Positions 10,891-25,383 of a stretch of 64,000 bases of DNA are shown piece after piece. The stretch lies in the NCBI GenBank assembly GCA_013398955.1, contig VWPU01009712.1:1-64000 (forward strand), in the 5' to 3' direction. Origin of the DNA: Callaeas wilsoni (taxonomy: Eukaryota > Chordata > Aves > Passeriformes > Callaeidae). Under the pieces are notes generated by a model. The model saw nothing but the letters and a program-made list of their open reading frames with translations, did not search any database and was not told where the DNA came from. The translations under genes were made by a program, and so were the position numbers. Every line of letters begins with the position of its first letter. The stretch's first letter is position 1.

Positions 10891-11644
10891 TTACAGTGAA
10901 AATAACCCCTTTGACACAGTCTTGTCACATGTAAGAAACACTGTTTCTGTGCAGTTATTTTAATTGTCTTGGGGAGAGATTCATATGTGCTATATAAGCA
11001 CTTAGCAAAACTATTTTCATATTATCAGAGTTGCAGAGTTAAGTTACAAGTTAGTCTGGAGAATCAAAGTTTAAAAAAATTATTTTGATCCTCTTACACC
11101 TAAATTCTGGCTCTGAACTAGAGCACTCATGAGTTACTTAAAAAACTAGACAAACTCTCTCAGTCCTTCACCCAAGTCACATACAAGAGATCTGGAATAA
11201 TCTTTTTATCTAAGCTGCTTCATAAAAATTCAGGTGAAGAAATCAGTGTTTAAAAATCTGCTCTTATGCTGAGACCAGTCTTGTAAGACATTGCTTGTAT
11301 GTATATGAATCACTCTATTGTTCTGTGTATGTCACTGAGTTCTCAACTTCTTTTAAGTAACTCTTTCTTTACCTTAAGATGTGTATATGCCTTTATTTTA
11401 TTCTATGTGGAGGTCTCGCCCCCTCCCAACAGAGCTGTTCCAGTGTGACAGGCTTCACTGGGCCAAGGCCAGCACTGCTTGGCGAGGACTGTAGGAGTCC
11501 TATGGAAGAGATTTCTGTCTGAGGGAGACAGGAGTGAGGGAGACAAATGAAGAAAATCCCCAGACCCTCAGCATGTTGATAGACCTCCTGTTGTTCTTAA
11601 TTCGTGTCTGTAAATGGCACTGGTTTCCGCTGTTGTGCACCAAG

Positions 11645-11725
11645 ACAATAATAAATAACAATCCTTAGCATTTATATACCACTTCACAATTTTCAGTGTG
11701 TTCAACACACATTAACTAATTCAGC
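11645..11725. mobile_element. Probable ancient amniote interspersed repeat (SINE/LINE tail-like)
   Basis: The sequence AATAATAAATAACAATCC, followed by TAGCATTTATATACCACTT, TTTTCAGTGTGTTCAACA and CATTAACTAATTCA, follows the pattern of an old repeat family found across amniotes. That pattern has an 'AGCATTTATATAGC' block, then 'CAAAGYGCTTYACAAACATTAACTAATT'. I cannot assign the family by eye (MIR, L2 or CR1/L3-like are possible). Confidence 0.45.
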
Positions 11726-14700
11726 TGAGATGCACACATTCTGTGAGCAAAACTACTCTTCTTGCTGCCCAGGGGAACCTTTCATTACAGCTGGGACAAA
11801 GCTTTCCTTTTTACCCTTAACGGGAGCTGTTGGCAGGAATGTTCTATACAGGGCCTGTGTCTTTCTTCTGAAAGTTTTAAACATTTGCATGTACCACTGT
11901 TTGCACAGGAATTGGGCTACTCCCAAGTCATGTGTGATACTATGAAAAAAAATATGCAGAAGACTTGTCTTTATGTTTTGTGCTGCAAATGTGCAGACCC
12001 AGAGTTAATAGATTTGTGGTTTCAGAAGCCATTGAGTTAGCAAAGATGTGGCTACATTAAGTGCATCTTTCTGTGCTTGCATAAGGCCTTCAGGGAGCAC
12101 CATCTCCAATGGACCTCAAGGCTCGGGGGGGAATAAGCCTCTGTCAGTTTTGACTACGTTGGATCATCACACCATGTGCTGAAGAGAATTGAGGATGCTT
12201 AGTGGATTTTGTGCACTGGATCCAGCACCTGCTAGGCCACCAACCTGTCTTTTGGGGCAGGAGAAAGCTCAACAGAAGCCTATTGCCATGTAAGAGGTGT
12301 TTTGAGGAAAATTAAAGACATTATGCCCTATTATTCATAATCCTGAATCTCAAACATCTTTTTTGGGGTCCCAGACATGCACTGGCATGAATCTAATCTA
12401 TCTGGCGTTTGACTCGTTTTCTGCATTGGCATTTTGCATTTGTCTATAGAGCTACTGAGAGGGAGTTTGATCATCCCTGTCTGCATCTTCAAGCTGGGCA
12501 GGATTGGTTCCACATTTTCTTTCCAAGAATAGCACCATTTTAGCATTCCGTTAGGGTGACTAGAAGATAAGCATCTTATTTAATCAGGTCTTATAACGTG
12601 AGATTAGTCGTTTACCTTGGAAATAACTGTTTTGTAGTCTTTGTAAATTGATGCCTGGTACTTCAGAATGGCTTTACAGTTGTAACTCTTTTTCTAATCC
12701 AAGAGGTTTAGTTATAGCTAGTGGCCACAATTCTGGATTACCTCTTTGTCTAACCTTTTAGTAGCTTTCTGGTTTAGAAGTGGTGCCTGCAGGTTTGACC
12801 TGAAACTGATCTGCAAGACCAGTAAAGAGTATAATTTTCTTATAAGTGGTTGTATGAACCAGGAACACCGTTAGCGTTTCAGTGACATAATTACGCGGGG
12901 AAGCAGCAGTGCATTTTGAGATCAGAACTCTCATCTTGCTACAGCTCTTCTTTCAGCTAACAGTGCATGAGAGAACAGCATGTTTCTTGCAGGTGATGAT
13001 TTCTCTTTCAGTGGCTTTGATATCCTCATTTTGTGTTTGAAGGTAATGTGCAGATTGCTGGGTGGCGTCACTCAAAGTGACTGAGCCGCTGTTGCATATG
13101 AAGATGTCTCCAAGACAACTGATTTCCTGGTCAAACAGCACGTTGGCTTCTGCCACAAGACATTTTAAGGGAGCTGGTGAGCTGAAGGAGCAGGATATTT
13201 TAACAGTTAATTATTAGCACTGTAGCTGCCAAATGCAGCTCAGAGTTTATGGCTGAAATTATATCTATTAAACACTACAAATTAATCTTTAAAAATAAGG
13301 ATTGTATTATTTGATTAGCAAACTGATTTATCAGAAAATTTCTACCAAATACTAGGAATTAATTTCCTACCTTTGCAGTTCTTTTCCTCCAGTTGCTGTA
13401 TGTGGAATTTAGGGATCTTCTTTTACTCTCACATTTCATTGTTCTACGTCCCTGCTACCTTTCAACTTTGCTTTTTTAGTATTAATGTGCCATATTTTTT
13501 CTAAAGTATACCCAAAAAATCAAGTGTTTGTTTCCATTTTCCTTCTGCTCTAAAACTCAGAAAGGTTTAGTGACTCTGTTCTATTCTAAACCTAGGATAA
13601 TAAAAGCTTGAAGCATTGGCTTTTTTTTCCCTGTTTTATCCTCTCCTCCCAGTCCCCTTTGTCTCCAGAGGAGCGGTGGTACTGAATAGGTGTAGAGCAC
13701 TAAGAATTCTTTCTTCTGCATTTCAAATTTTAAACTTCTTTAAATACTCGTGTGCCCATCCTGTTTCAAGGTATTTGGTCCAAACCAAAATCAAAACTAC
13801 CCACATTATTTTCTGCCCTCCTTGCAAGGCTTGGCTGTTGTGCTCAGCTGAACAAACCCCACCTTTGTCTTCTCTTTGGAATAAGAAACAAGCAGGCTTG
13901 TTGACTTCTGCTGCATTAATTCTCTCCTCCCTCACAGAGATGCAGTGGTTATCAGGGCTAGGCTGGGAGCTGCCGGCTGCTGTTTTCATGAGAGCTCCAG
14001 GAGGCTGCTGCCCTGTGAATCTCCAGCCCCAGAGACAGCACAGGCTGAGGGAGCACGAGCAAAATATGCTTTGTGCAACAGTGGGTAGTGAGAGCACAGA
14101 GAGTGCTGCGCTGAGAACGCTTGAAGATTTTCAAATGAATGTGCAGGAGAGACAGGGGGTTGTATCCCTGCCCTGACCGCTGTCCCATGGCACATCTGAA
14201 CCTGAATTCTCAGCTAATAACCCCTAAGCTGCCTTCTCTGAGTGTGCCTGCATGCGCTGGGGAATTTTAGGAATGCGGACTTCAGCACAGTGTTGCTGCT
14301 GCTCACCCTCTGTTCAACTAAGAGCTTTAGAAGCTGGTGTGGGGTTGGTATTGCCAGGATAAAACCCCATTGTGGTTAGCAGTATTCTTTAACTAAAGAT
14401 TTATTTTCCTGGGTAAGGTTCCATTTAGAACAGCAGGAGTGAACATCAAAGAGCTGGAGAAAGGCCTCTTCCCTTTCCCTGACACAGCACAGCTTCACCC
14501 CTCTCCCTTTACCATCCCCTCTTCTAATTCCTTTGTTTTTAAGGCATTACAAGTTTAGTGACTGGAATATTGAAGAGACTGTAGTTAGTGTTGTATTGCT
14601 CACAATTACAGGGGCAATTGATCTAAGGAGGTAAGAGGAGAAAGCCCGTGGGAGGGTAGAGCTGGTATCACTGATGCAAAACCTCTCTCTTTTGATGTCT

Positions 14701-17700
14701 CTTCCATGCTGATGCAAATCCATCTTTAGCCTCCAGCTACTGAAGTTGTTCCTGCTGGTGGATGTGGGAGGTCTGCTCTTGACCCATATGGGAGGAAGTT
14801 AGGAAACTGGTCATAGGGGCCCCAGCACCTGCTCGGCTTTGTGCACAGCTCTGTGAACTGTGTGCCTTTTGCTGTGTGTATGTCTCATACAGCAAGGCAG
14901 CAGGAGTCTATGGGTTTGTTTTGTAGCAGATATAGTAACAAGGACACTCCTTAGTCAGTCCCTGTCTCTGTTTCTGGTGGATAGTTGAAGGTCCTCCTAT
15001 TTGCTTTGAAAACCAGCTGACAAAGGAAGGCAAAGCAATTTGTGTCCTCAGCATGGCAGAATAAGCATGCGACCAGCATCTCTGAAAGGTCCCAAGAGTG
15101 CATCTTGGAGCCTCATCCAAACTGTGTTAATGCAGAATTCCTACACATGCAGGTGTTCAGTGCCCCACTTGATAACTAGGCAGTGATTCCAGCTGTTTGA
15201 GATCCTAAATGCAGTAGGAGAAGCAACCTGGACCAAAATGAAAACCCCGGGTGATTCTGGGGGAAAAAGCAAGGTTATTTTTAGGGTTGTTGCTATTCTG
15301 TTGTGCACCAAGGAAGATAATGCTCCAGCTTTGCACTACAGTTCAGCATTGTTCTGCCTTATTCCTCATTTCTTGGCCCCATCTATTTTAATTGGCAACT
15401 ATTGGTTGCTTGAGCACCTCCTTTCATGACCCTGTATCTACTCATCTAGGTGCCGGACAAAGCAGTGGTTTGAAGCAATTCAGGGCTTGTGTTCTGCACT
15501 TAAATTTGTTACTGGTCATCTTGCAGCAAAGCTATTTGTGCCCTGCCTATGGCCTGGCTTGCAAGCTGCAAATGTCTGGATAAGATTTATTATCTCTGAC
15601 GATAAAATTTTAAACTGCTTTTAATGGTATATGTTAAATCACTGCTGCCCCAATTCCAATCTCTCTGCAGAATTTCTGAGTTCCTAGGAAGGCATTTTCC
15701 CTGCCAGCAACCTTTGGTTTCTGAGAAGGACAGAGGCAAGTTACAGGGCTGTTGCAGGATGATGAAGCACTAGTTTGGTGAGGGACCTGTGTGCTGGCCA
15801 ATGTCCAGGCATCTGTCTGGCCCCAGAGAGCAGAGCCAGGCAGACCTGGTACGGCTGTGATGTGACTGAGGGATGTTTGTATTGGCGTCTGGGTGCAGAC
15901 ACTCTGCTGGGACACAGGGACTGAGTGTCTCTGCTCTTGGCTTTGTTCCTCCCTGATTGAAGTATCTGTGATGCAGCAAGAAAACTGAAATTCAGTGTTT
16001 CAGCATTGAGCTGCTTACAACAAGCTATTTTATTTTTGTACGTGTCTAATAAATACTGAGCTGTTCAGTGTTGTCACTCAATGTGGCTTTGTCCCTTGCT
16101 GCTGGGAGTCTCTGTATAGATTTCTCTTGAGACTGGCAAAATGCTTCCTCCAGGATGGCATGAAATGCACACTGTTCTAGCTGAGGCTGTGGTCTATCAC
16201 CTTTGCCTAGAGAGCAATGGCAGCACTAAAACAGAATCTAATGTTTCTCAAATCAATTAATAGCCTTAAAGACTTTTCATCAACATGCAAAGACAGCTGT
16301 GGCAGGTGGGCAGGAGATGTCTTCCTTGCCAAGGAGGAGGAGATGCCTTCTTCTGTGCTGCATTTGCAGGGGAGGCAGAGAGCCACCCAGGGCTTATCAC
16401 TCCCAGGCCTATGCACTTTACGCTGCTCCATCTTCCTCACAGTAACCTAGCTTTCCATTTCATCAGCAGGAGTACCATTCAGTGTGTTTTGCTTTAACCC
16501 AAAGCTGGACATCATAGAAAATAGTCATCCAAGACTAGGCTGGTAGGAATTGTTTGACATCGGCATATCAAAAAAAGGTTGCAAAAATTTACAGTATGCT
16601 GTGGTAGAGTTTTCCAGAGCTTGTGCTTGACTGAAGCAGGATAACTCCTGTCCCTAAAATGGTGTTTAAAACCACTGTTCATAGCAGTGCCTGAAGTAAT
16701 GGCAGTTGGAAGCAATCTTCTGGACCAGAGTAGCCAAAAACTTAAAACCATGTAATACTTGATAATTTTCATATTCTGGAACATCTGTGCTGTCTAACTC
16801 GGGGGTTATTTCACTTTCTTTATGGTGGGAAAGGCAGGCTGTCATCAGTAGAGACTGGTGGTCCTGGACCAGGGTTTAAGCAAAACCACGTTCAGCAAGA
16901 ATGCTTTCCACAGTGGTTCTGCCTGTCTGAAGTTAAAAGGAGACTCTGACTTTCTCTCTGCTCATTCTTACACCTCTAAAGGTTGAGCAGTCCATTTTAA
17001 CAGTGCTGCCGTATGGCTTCTTCCCATATTAGAAAGGAAGTTGCTGAATATGGGCATCCCAGGGTGCATGCGTCTGTCTGTCTGGACCTGTCCCATCAAT
17101 TAAACAGGAGCTGATGTCATATTTGAAGGTCAGCTGTTTTATAACCTAATATTATCATTTTTTTTTCCTCTGGGTTTATTATCTCTCTCCAACCTGCAGC
17201 TCGGCACCATCTGGTGCAGGCACACAAGGGAGAAAGATTAGAGAAAGTAAAGCAGCTTTGTTCGCTTCCCCCATTGCTTCCGATGTACAGAGGAGTCGGC
17301 AGTCTCTTGCAATATTGAATTTTAAGTGGTGGGAAGGGCTGGATCCTGTTCACTCTCTGAGAGAGGGAAAAATAGTCTGTGCTTACCAGCAATCTGTCAG
17401 GAAGTGTCTCAGGATTCCTGAGGGTCTTACTGTGGCCACAAAGTGCACTTTGCTACATTTTATTTTATATTTAAATAGTCCTGGTTTTTTATGACCTGCG
17501 TGTCCCAGCGCACATATTTTCCTTACCTGCAAATTGCCAGAAGCACTCCTAAATGAGGTACATGTGCAGTGCTGACCCTGACTAGAGTCTGCTTTGGAGG
17601 TGAAGATCTCCAAACACCTGAAGTGCATTTACACCTGACAGAGCCAGGCTGTCACACCACAAGCAAGTTCTGCCACTCAGAGATAGCTCCATCTTCCCTG

Positions 17701-18108
17701 GTGGCACCTGTGTGCACAGAGCAGGGAAGTGAATATTTACTCATCCAGCCTCAGCCTACAGGGAAGACACACCAGTTGTTTCCATTTCATAGGCAGAGTT
17801 GAGTTGCACACAAGCTTCACCCTCTCTCCCGTCCTCCCTCCTTTTTCTCTGTCCATCTAGAGGCATGTTTGCTTTCTGTGCAAACTGCATGATGATTGTT
17901 TTCTGTAAAAGCAAAGCTCTTTTCTTTCCAGTAATAAAATGATAGTAATTCGAGAATGATGATCACCTCGGCCGGCAGGCGTACTTGCAAACTAGTATCT
18001 TGTTGCTTTTCTCCAATGTTGCAAAGTTTGCACTTGGCTATTTTGAAACAAAATTTCTTTAGCCATAAATAACCATTGTATTTGGCTGCTGGGAAAGGAT
18101 AGATAATT

Positions 18109-18134
18109 GTTGGACACAAATAGTTGGACACAAA
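18109..18134. repeat. Short tandem duplication, 14-bp period
   Basis: GTTGGACACAAA occurs at 18109-18120 and again at 18123-18134, separated by two bases. Confidence 0.7.
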
Positions 18135-21100
18135 CAAAAAAGTTTAATTATGAAAACAATTGGCTGACTGTGATTCATGGCATGTACATGGCACTGTATC
18201 ATAAGGTGTAGAGGCTCTCTTTTGTACACCTTTCCTTTGCTGCTGTGTAGCCTTCTCCTAAACTGTGATTTTGTCAGGTTAAGGACACTTCATGCAAATT
18301 CCTAATTTCTGGAGAATAGATCAGCTTGGGGGTTTTGTGGCAGTTTAGTTTTAATTTTACTCTTTTAAGAAAAAATGACATTAGTGTCTAGCTTCTCCCA
18401 TTATATAAAAAATCTTGAATGAACAACAGGAGAATTTCAAAAGAGGAAAATTTACTTGGAAACAAGGAGGAAGTTCTGGTTTTTCCAGTGCTTTAGGTTT
18501 AGCTCCAATTTGTGACAGAAAGGTGTTTATCTCCTTTCACATGTACTGATGCAATTCTTCCCACTGTGAAGTCTTTAAGGTTGGGATTGAACTTCTTCCT
18601 CTCCTAAATCAGTATAAGGTATGATGTGTCTTCAATATTTGATTCAGCTTTTCCTGTCCCCAGCATCTTGATTTACACAAGGTTCTCCCTATGGAATATC
18701 CATAGTAAACGGACCACTGGTTCCTGCATTTCTTGACAGGTTTTTAGGTTTGTGAAGTACACTTTTCCAAGTAGTGAGACAAACTGAAGTCTCCACATGT
18801 GACAGTGAAGAGTTGAGAAGGGCCTGACCATGTCAGCACAGTCTTCCTAATGTGAATCCTCATCACCTTGAAGTGAGCTTGAAAATGGTGCTATGGATTC
18901 TCATTTGCAGCTTAACTTTGAAACCAGTTGTTGTATGTCCTGTTAGTATTTTTTAAGACCATTCTTAAAGTAAATTTAATCACTCACAGCAGTTTACGAC
19001 ACATTTTGTTTCCAGTCCAGACTGACTCATTTTTCTCTATGCTTAAGCACTATATAAGTAAAAAACCCAAACCCTTCTTTGTGCTGTCTTACCACAAGGG
19101 AAGACTAGATCTAGGAGATACTGAAATGGTGTTTGAGGAGAGAGAAGGAAAGTGTATGAAAGGTTTGACTCATTTTTGCAAGTTTGCTTAGGTGTTTTTA
19201 GTGCCCAAGAGAAAAGGAGAGATGAATTTTTTTTATTATTCAGGTCATAATGTGGCCTTTGCAACCTAAAACGCTCCTAGACACATTGCTTTTGTACTTC
19301 TAGTGCCCTCTCCAAAAAGATCTCTCATTTCTCTCTTCAAGGACAGTACAAGACAGCAGTGCTTGGCTTGGATCACTGTGAAATCCCCTTATCTGCCTGT
19401 TCTCACTTTACTTTTCGTCCAGCTCTTACAGTGTCTTCACTGGCACTGAAAACATGCAGCCAAGGTTGAGGAGGACAAAACTTAAGCTTTCTCTTAACTT
19501 CTACCTTAACTCTTTGCAGCACATTTTCAAGGACTGTGAGTGAGCAAAGCTATTAAATCCTTCTCTTTTTAATAGCACTCTGCAAGGAGCTTGGGTTCCT
19601 CCATCTCTTTAGTTTTTTCTTCTGGACACCAGAGGCTGAATACACGTTACAATTACTGCAGGCAATGTTGTACTTGCCAGATTGCCAAACGTCAGGCTTC
19701 AGAAAAAAGGCAGCATGATAGCTGGCTTTGCTACCCAAGATTTCTGTCCCAGAAGGGGGTCCTGCTGACAGACATCTTCATGTGGCTCCTGGTGCTGTGG
19801 CCAGCGAGGCACGCACACTGTCTGAGGATGGCTTGACAGCGAAGGAACCAGCAGTACTGTTCCACCTGATACACATCCAGCAGAGCCATCCCACAATGGT
19901 CACGTTAAAGGTTGGCGGTAATACTTAAACCAGCTTCTCATGCTGAAATAGAGATTTTTGGTTTATATTGCCAGTACCTCTAGGACTTCTTGGTTGAGGA
20001 CAGAACCGGGTTGTACTCCAGTCTGTGCAAAGATCAGTTGAAAACTGCAACCTTTGCTTTGAAGATGTTTTCAGGAAATAAGTAGCAGAAGCATTTTAAG
20101 TAGTCTTGTTCCTTCTGTTGCTTTAACTTTCACCTTCATTGGGTTGTATTAACCATTGACTGGACTGTTTGCCATTGCTTGGTGTTTTGATTGTTTCTCT
20201 TTGCACCTCAGCAAAAATCCCTGCTGACAGTCTCTCAGGGTTTGTCTTGTTTCTGGAGGTTCCTCCGTTGAGGGATTTGGCAGGGGTTTGCTCACTGTCT
20301 CTAGCAATAGTTGAGGTGGTTGAGTGAGTTATGAAGAATAAACTGGATTGGTTTCCCTTTTGCAATCAGGACTAGAAAAGCTGATCCCCTTGGTGTGCAG
20401 CATACTCAAGGCCATAAGCCAAGCTGCTATCAATTTTACCTTCTTCTCCTGTGAAATTGCTAAAGAAAAGATGTTTTCCAGATCATGCATGTGGAACAGA
20501 TGTGGTTCCAGCTAAGACTGGTGCCAAAACATTTTTCAGAACTCTCAGCTGGCAGTTGGGTTGAGAGAAGGAATAACTTGATAGAAATTCTGGGCTGGCT
20601 CTGCCATCCGTGTCTGTAACTGCAGCCACGTTAGGTACAGTTCCTTTTGATGCAGCAAAGGTCTAAGAGAGTGATGGGATGAGGGATGCATGCAGAGGTC
20701 TTGTGCCATGAGGCCAGGGAGGCATGGGAGATGTGTGTCCAGAACTGGGTGCTGCCAGCCTGGGAGCCTGAAAGGAATACAGAAATGCATTTTCAGTAGG
20801 CTTGGTTAATGTGTGGGGGTGCTTACACACAGCTCATGTGTGCTTCTCCCACTGCAAGTGTTCCTTTATAGTCAAATACCATCAGCATAGAGATCACTGG
20901 GGTCCTCTTGGCCAAATGTATTTCCTTCCACCTTCTGCTGAGATGGAGAAAATTCTGTTTTCATGAATAGGAATGTGATTAGCTCACCTATTTTTCCCTT
21001 TGCAGTCACACTTGGCAGTCTCCCAGAAAGTCACTGGAATGAGCTTTTCTAAGGCTGTATGTATACACAGAATCATGCCAGAGATAGGACTGGGCAGTTG

Positions 21101-24100
21101 CCTGAAAGTCTGGCACAGTAAACACACATTTGTTTGTTTAAAACTTGCATATATGTAGACCGAGGAGTGCAGGGAATGAGCAGAAGTACTTGATCAAATT
21201 CAGTCAGTATGTCTTAACAACATGGCTCTTTGGACTTTACTGCAAATGTTATAAATTGGAGCACTTTAACCCTAAACCTGGTTAAACGTTTATACATGGG
21301 TGAAGTCCAAGTGAGGTGTTCTGATGGTGGTGCCTGAGGAGTACAGCTCAAAGAGGAGAAACTGGTTATTTTGTAACCCATAATAGGGAAGTCTTAATCT
21401 CAACTGCTGAACAACAGGCAGTTTTACTGCACACACGGAATTTATGGGGAATACAGTGTAGCAAGTCTTGGCACTGGGGAATGTGGAGTCTATAGTCTTG
21501 TGTCTATGACTGTCAGAGAAGACATTTATGCAAAATGTTTGCAGGGTACCAGCAGCCTCCATCAGCCAGAACATGGGGTACTAGTAGCCTCATTCATGGA
21601 TGCATCAAAGGAAGGAAATATCTGCAGGGGATGGTGGGAAGCGTCTCCTCTCCATGTTCCCAGAAAAACTTTAGCTCTATTAGTCTTCTGCTAAAATATA
21701 TACTACATTCTGCCTTAATAAAGAGAATTATAGGAAGAACTGTGGTTTTTTCCTGCAACTGCTGAGTCAGGAGGGGGTGGAGATGAGAAACTGAGGGTTG
21801 TCATTCTGGTCCCATGGGAAAGCAATTCACAGCTTCACACTATAGTTGCTCTCAATATCTCTCCTCTGAGAGATCACTCTATGGTTTAGCAGCCCCATCG
21901 ACCTTCCGTTAGAAATTAGGATGCCTCCCTATTGCTGTTTGGTTCTTGACTGTGGTCTATGAACCGGATCTCCTGTGGCAGTGAGCAGAGCAGCCAAAAA
22001 AGCAGTCTCTACCTAATGCCACTGCTGCAGCTCCTGGTGGTTTGGAAGAGATCGAGTGTGGCGGGCCTGGGCTGCTGCATGCTATTGTAGGTAACGTTGG
22101 TGTTCCAGCAGAGGTGGTGGTCCTTTGAACAGAGGGTGGTGTTCCCCACGCTCTGTAGCTGCCTGGGGAGGGGGCAGTGTTTGCACACTCTGCCATGCCT
22201 CTTTCTGTGTAAATATTAAATAAGGCAGTTGGGGTCCCAGCTGTGCTCTGGCTTCTTTTGTGCTTAAAATGTCTGTTCTCTATCCAGCCACAGGAGATTT
22301 TCACGCAGCTCAAAGTGCAGAGGCTGGTGCTTTCAAAGCAGGAGGCTTGATGTCCTTTCAGGTTAGTAAGGGCAGGCTCTGTCAGCAAAATCTTGCCAAG
22401 GTTCTTTCACTTTTTTTCCAGGAAGGCTCTTTCCTACGTTTGCCTGTGTCTGAGCAAAAGGCGGCACCAAGTGGCAGAGAGACTGGGCTCATGCTGCAGG
22501 GCTTCAATGGCAATTCAGTTGCATCTCTTGCATTTTTTGGTGATGCTGATGGAACAGCTTGCAGTAGGGGCTGGGTTAATAGTGCTTTTGTGTTGCTACC
22601 AGGCTCTTTTTAATGATAGAGTGCTTTGTGGCCCCTGGAATTTCACTCAGAACTTCATGCATGCTTTGGTCCTAAGCAGTAAAATGCTGCATGTTGCAGA
22701 CTAAGGTGTGCCTTGATAGGTGAAAAACCACCCAGTAACCATAACCCCAATTCCAGCTGGATACAAAGATGAAGTAAAAGATATTTACCAAGTTTTTATT
22801 ACTTTTACCATAAAGATTCAGAATTAAAGCATGGGTGCTATTTGGATAAAGAGGCTGTTTCATGTATTCCAAGTGTGAAAGTTTTTAGTTACACTCTGAA
22901 TAAGTTGCTGCAATATCAGAAGTTTGCAGTTTCCTCCCCAGTTCTGTAACCATTGAATAGTGGAGAGGATAGAGTAAGCAAAAAATATTATTTGGAGGAA
23001 ACTAATTTCTCTCTGCTCCACCTCTTCCTGTGAGCAAAAGGAGGGGGAAGGCACAATGAAGACATCTGTTCCTTTGAACCCACTCACAGACTTGCTTGGT
23101 AATAAAACTAGGGGAAAGGAGGAGAAGCTATTGGTGCTGTTCAAGTGGTTGCTAATCACTTGGAGTACTGAGGGGGTGAGCTTTTATCATGTTGACCTTC
23201 TTAGGAGATACTGAAAAGAAGCTGGCACTGACCTCTGCCAGGATTTAAATCCAGGAGATTCAGAATCCCTTTGTGCCCCTTTCAAAGAGGAGACAAATCT
23301 CTGTGGTAGCCACGCTCTCCGCTTGCCTCAGGGTAGGCACCTCAGCTGTACTGACCCAGTTACTGCGCTCTGGTCTCCTGGATGAGCCCTTCAGTGCCTG
23401 TGTATCACCGTGATCAGGGCTGCAGCAAACTAAACGGGGCTCCTGCAGATGAAAAAATTATCTCGTGCCCTGGACTCAAAGCATGCCCTGCCTCCCATCC
23501 ACAGTTTGCTCTTGTTCTGTGCAGTGCTTAAAATCTTGTGGCTGTAACACAAGGCTGCAGGGTCCTCCCCATCCCCCCACTCCTGCCTAATCTCATTGTG
23601 CTGCTTAGTCACAGCAAAGACCCCTCTAATGGGTTTAAGTGGCCCTGCTCCTGGCTGGCTGTGCTGTGCTTTCTGTCCAGCCTGGGACGGTGTGTGTGAG
23701 TCAAAGATGAGGCTCCACACATCTACTGCCTCCGAGTCCTCCTGAGTGTCAGCAGGTGCCTGCATGAAGATTAGGTTTCCCTATAAGTGTCATATCTGGA
23801 AACAAAAGCCTGTTAAAAAATGGCAAGGGGGTGATACATTATTCTCAAACTAATAAAATGTGGCTGAGAATGCTTCTATGAACTCAGCTCCAGCAGGCAG
23901 GGGCAGATGGCTCCTTATGAGTCTTTCCAGGCCCTTTAAGTGTCTTAAGGCATAAACCAGTGATTGTGGCACACTCTGGCACTGGTAAGGTTGATGAGGA
24001 ACATTCTTCAGTTGTGGGTTTCGAGTCTTCTCTGTATTCTTCCATGACATTCTCCCTTAGCTAGCAAGGAGCTGTCAGAGAAAGGCCATCTGGGAGCTGG

Positions 24101-25383
24101 TATAAAGTGTGTAAGCCTGGAATGTTTGTTCAGAGTGGGAATGGTTCTGCCTTAACCAAAGGTAACAAGCAGGCAGCTGCTAAAGAGAAGAATGATGGCT
24201 TTGTGTGGTGATGCAAGGAGCAAGTTTGCTAAACCCACACAGTGGAGGAGAAATAGGGACTTTGTTACTGTAGGCGGCACTGGAGCATGATGATGTGATT
24301 TAAAGTTATGGGGTTCTCTAATTTGTGGCTATAAACCATAGGAACATATGTAATAGAGGTGAGAAAGGGCTACAGGAGCCCCTCCAGATACCTCCCTAAA
24401 CTGTAATTGGTGACATAACGATAAGGCAAGAGACAGCACCACATCATAACAGTGCACAGAATGGGAAGTTGAGCAAGGTAGCAGGGTGAGGTTGCTGCAG
24501 GGGCTTGAAAAGGAACGAGCCAAACATTGACAGAAGAGAGGTAAGTGATGCTGGTAAAGCAATAGGCAAGAGCAGAGGCTGGTACTGAATTAATCTTGTG
24601 AGCTAAATAGGAGTTTGTTTCAGAATTATCACTTGAAATATTAAGCAGTGGAGACTCAGCTGTTAAATGCAATGTCCCTAACAGGCACAGTTGTCCCACA
24701 CTCCAGGGACCTTCTGACTGCAGGATTGAAAGAAAACCACCAGAAAGAACTCCGTGTTTCTCCATGCACTGTTTTGATCCGCCTTCTCTCACTTATGGCA
24801 CGGAGCATCTTGGGGTGATGCAAAGAGCCTTTGGAGACTCAGCCTTAGATTCAGCCTTAGCCAGAGGATTAGGTGGGAAAACCCAGCACTCCTACGTCAC
24901 TAAGCTCCAGAGGAGGAGGCAAGTGCCTCTAAACAGCAGAAGACTGCTTGATGCCTGCACAGAAGCGTGTAATGCATGCAAGAGCTTATCAAGGGAGAGG
25001 GGCGCAAAGAGAAGGATGTAACTGATGGAAGACAGCACTCAAAAATATCATGTGTGTATTAGTCTGTGGGTGAAGTGAGCAGCAGAGTGGGAGAATGTTG
25101 CTTCAAGGAAGCCTCCTGAGGGTGGGGATGGAACTGCTCTGTCATTAAATACCTGGCAGCACCACGAGCTGGTGTGATTTTGCAGATGGCCACTGTAGCA
25201 CTGTGTTTGCTTAGCTTGAAAAGCAAAGCTATAAGCAGAGACAAGCAGGATGGCCGGAAGGATATTCAGGTCAAAGTAAGTTCCTTTATAATAAATGCAT
25301 TATGGTGGGTAAAGGGCAGTGGCAGATCTCTTCAGTAATAAGTTGCAGCACATTCCCTTGGCTGGGTTGGTTTTCATTTCCTT

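Larger units (their letters stand above)
10215..25383. other. Intron 1, segment B: non-coding, with inverted-repeat cluster and one old repeat
   Basis: No gene is recognised. The notable items are the inverted repeats at 10712-10890, an ancient repeat at 11645-11725 and a 14-bp-period duplication of GTTGGACACAAA at 18109-18134. Long open frames such as 13616-14176 lack similarity to anything I know and open with TTG rather than ATG. Confidence 0.55.

Noticed and set aside
13616..14176. 186-codon open frame in the intron
   Set aside because: It begins with TTG, has no recognisable domain, overlaps antisense open frames of similar length and lacks splice or codon signals. Treated as chance.
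15755..15868. ATGATGA with a downstream CTGA, possible C/D-box snoRNA
   Set aside because: The spacing is long, no closing terminal stem is visible, and such short boxes are expected by chance in an intron of this size.
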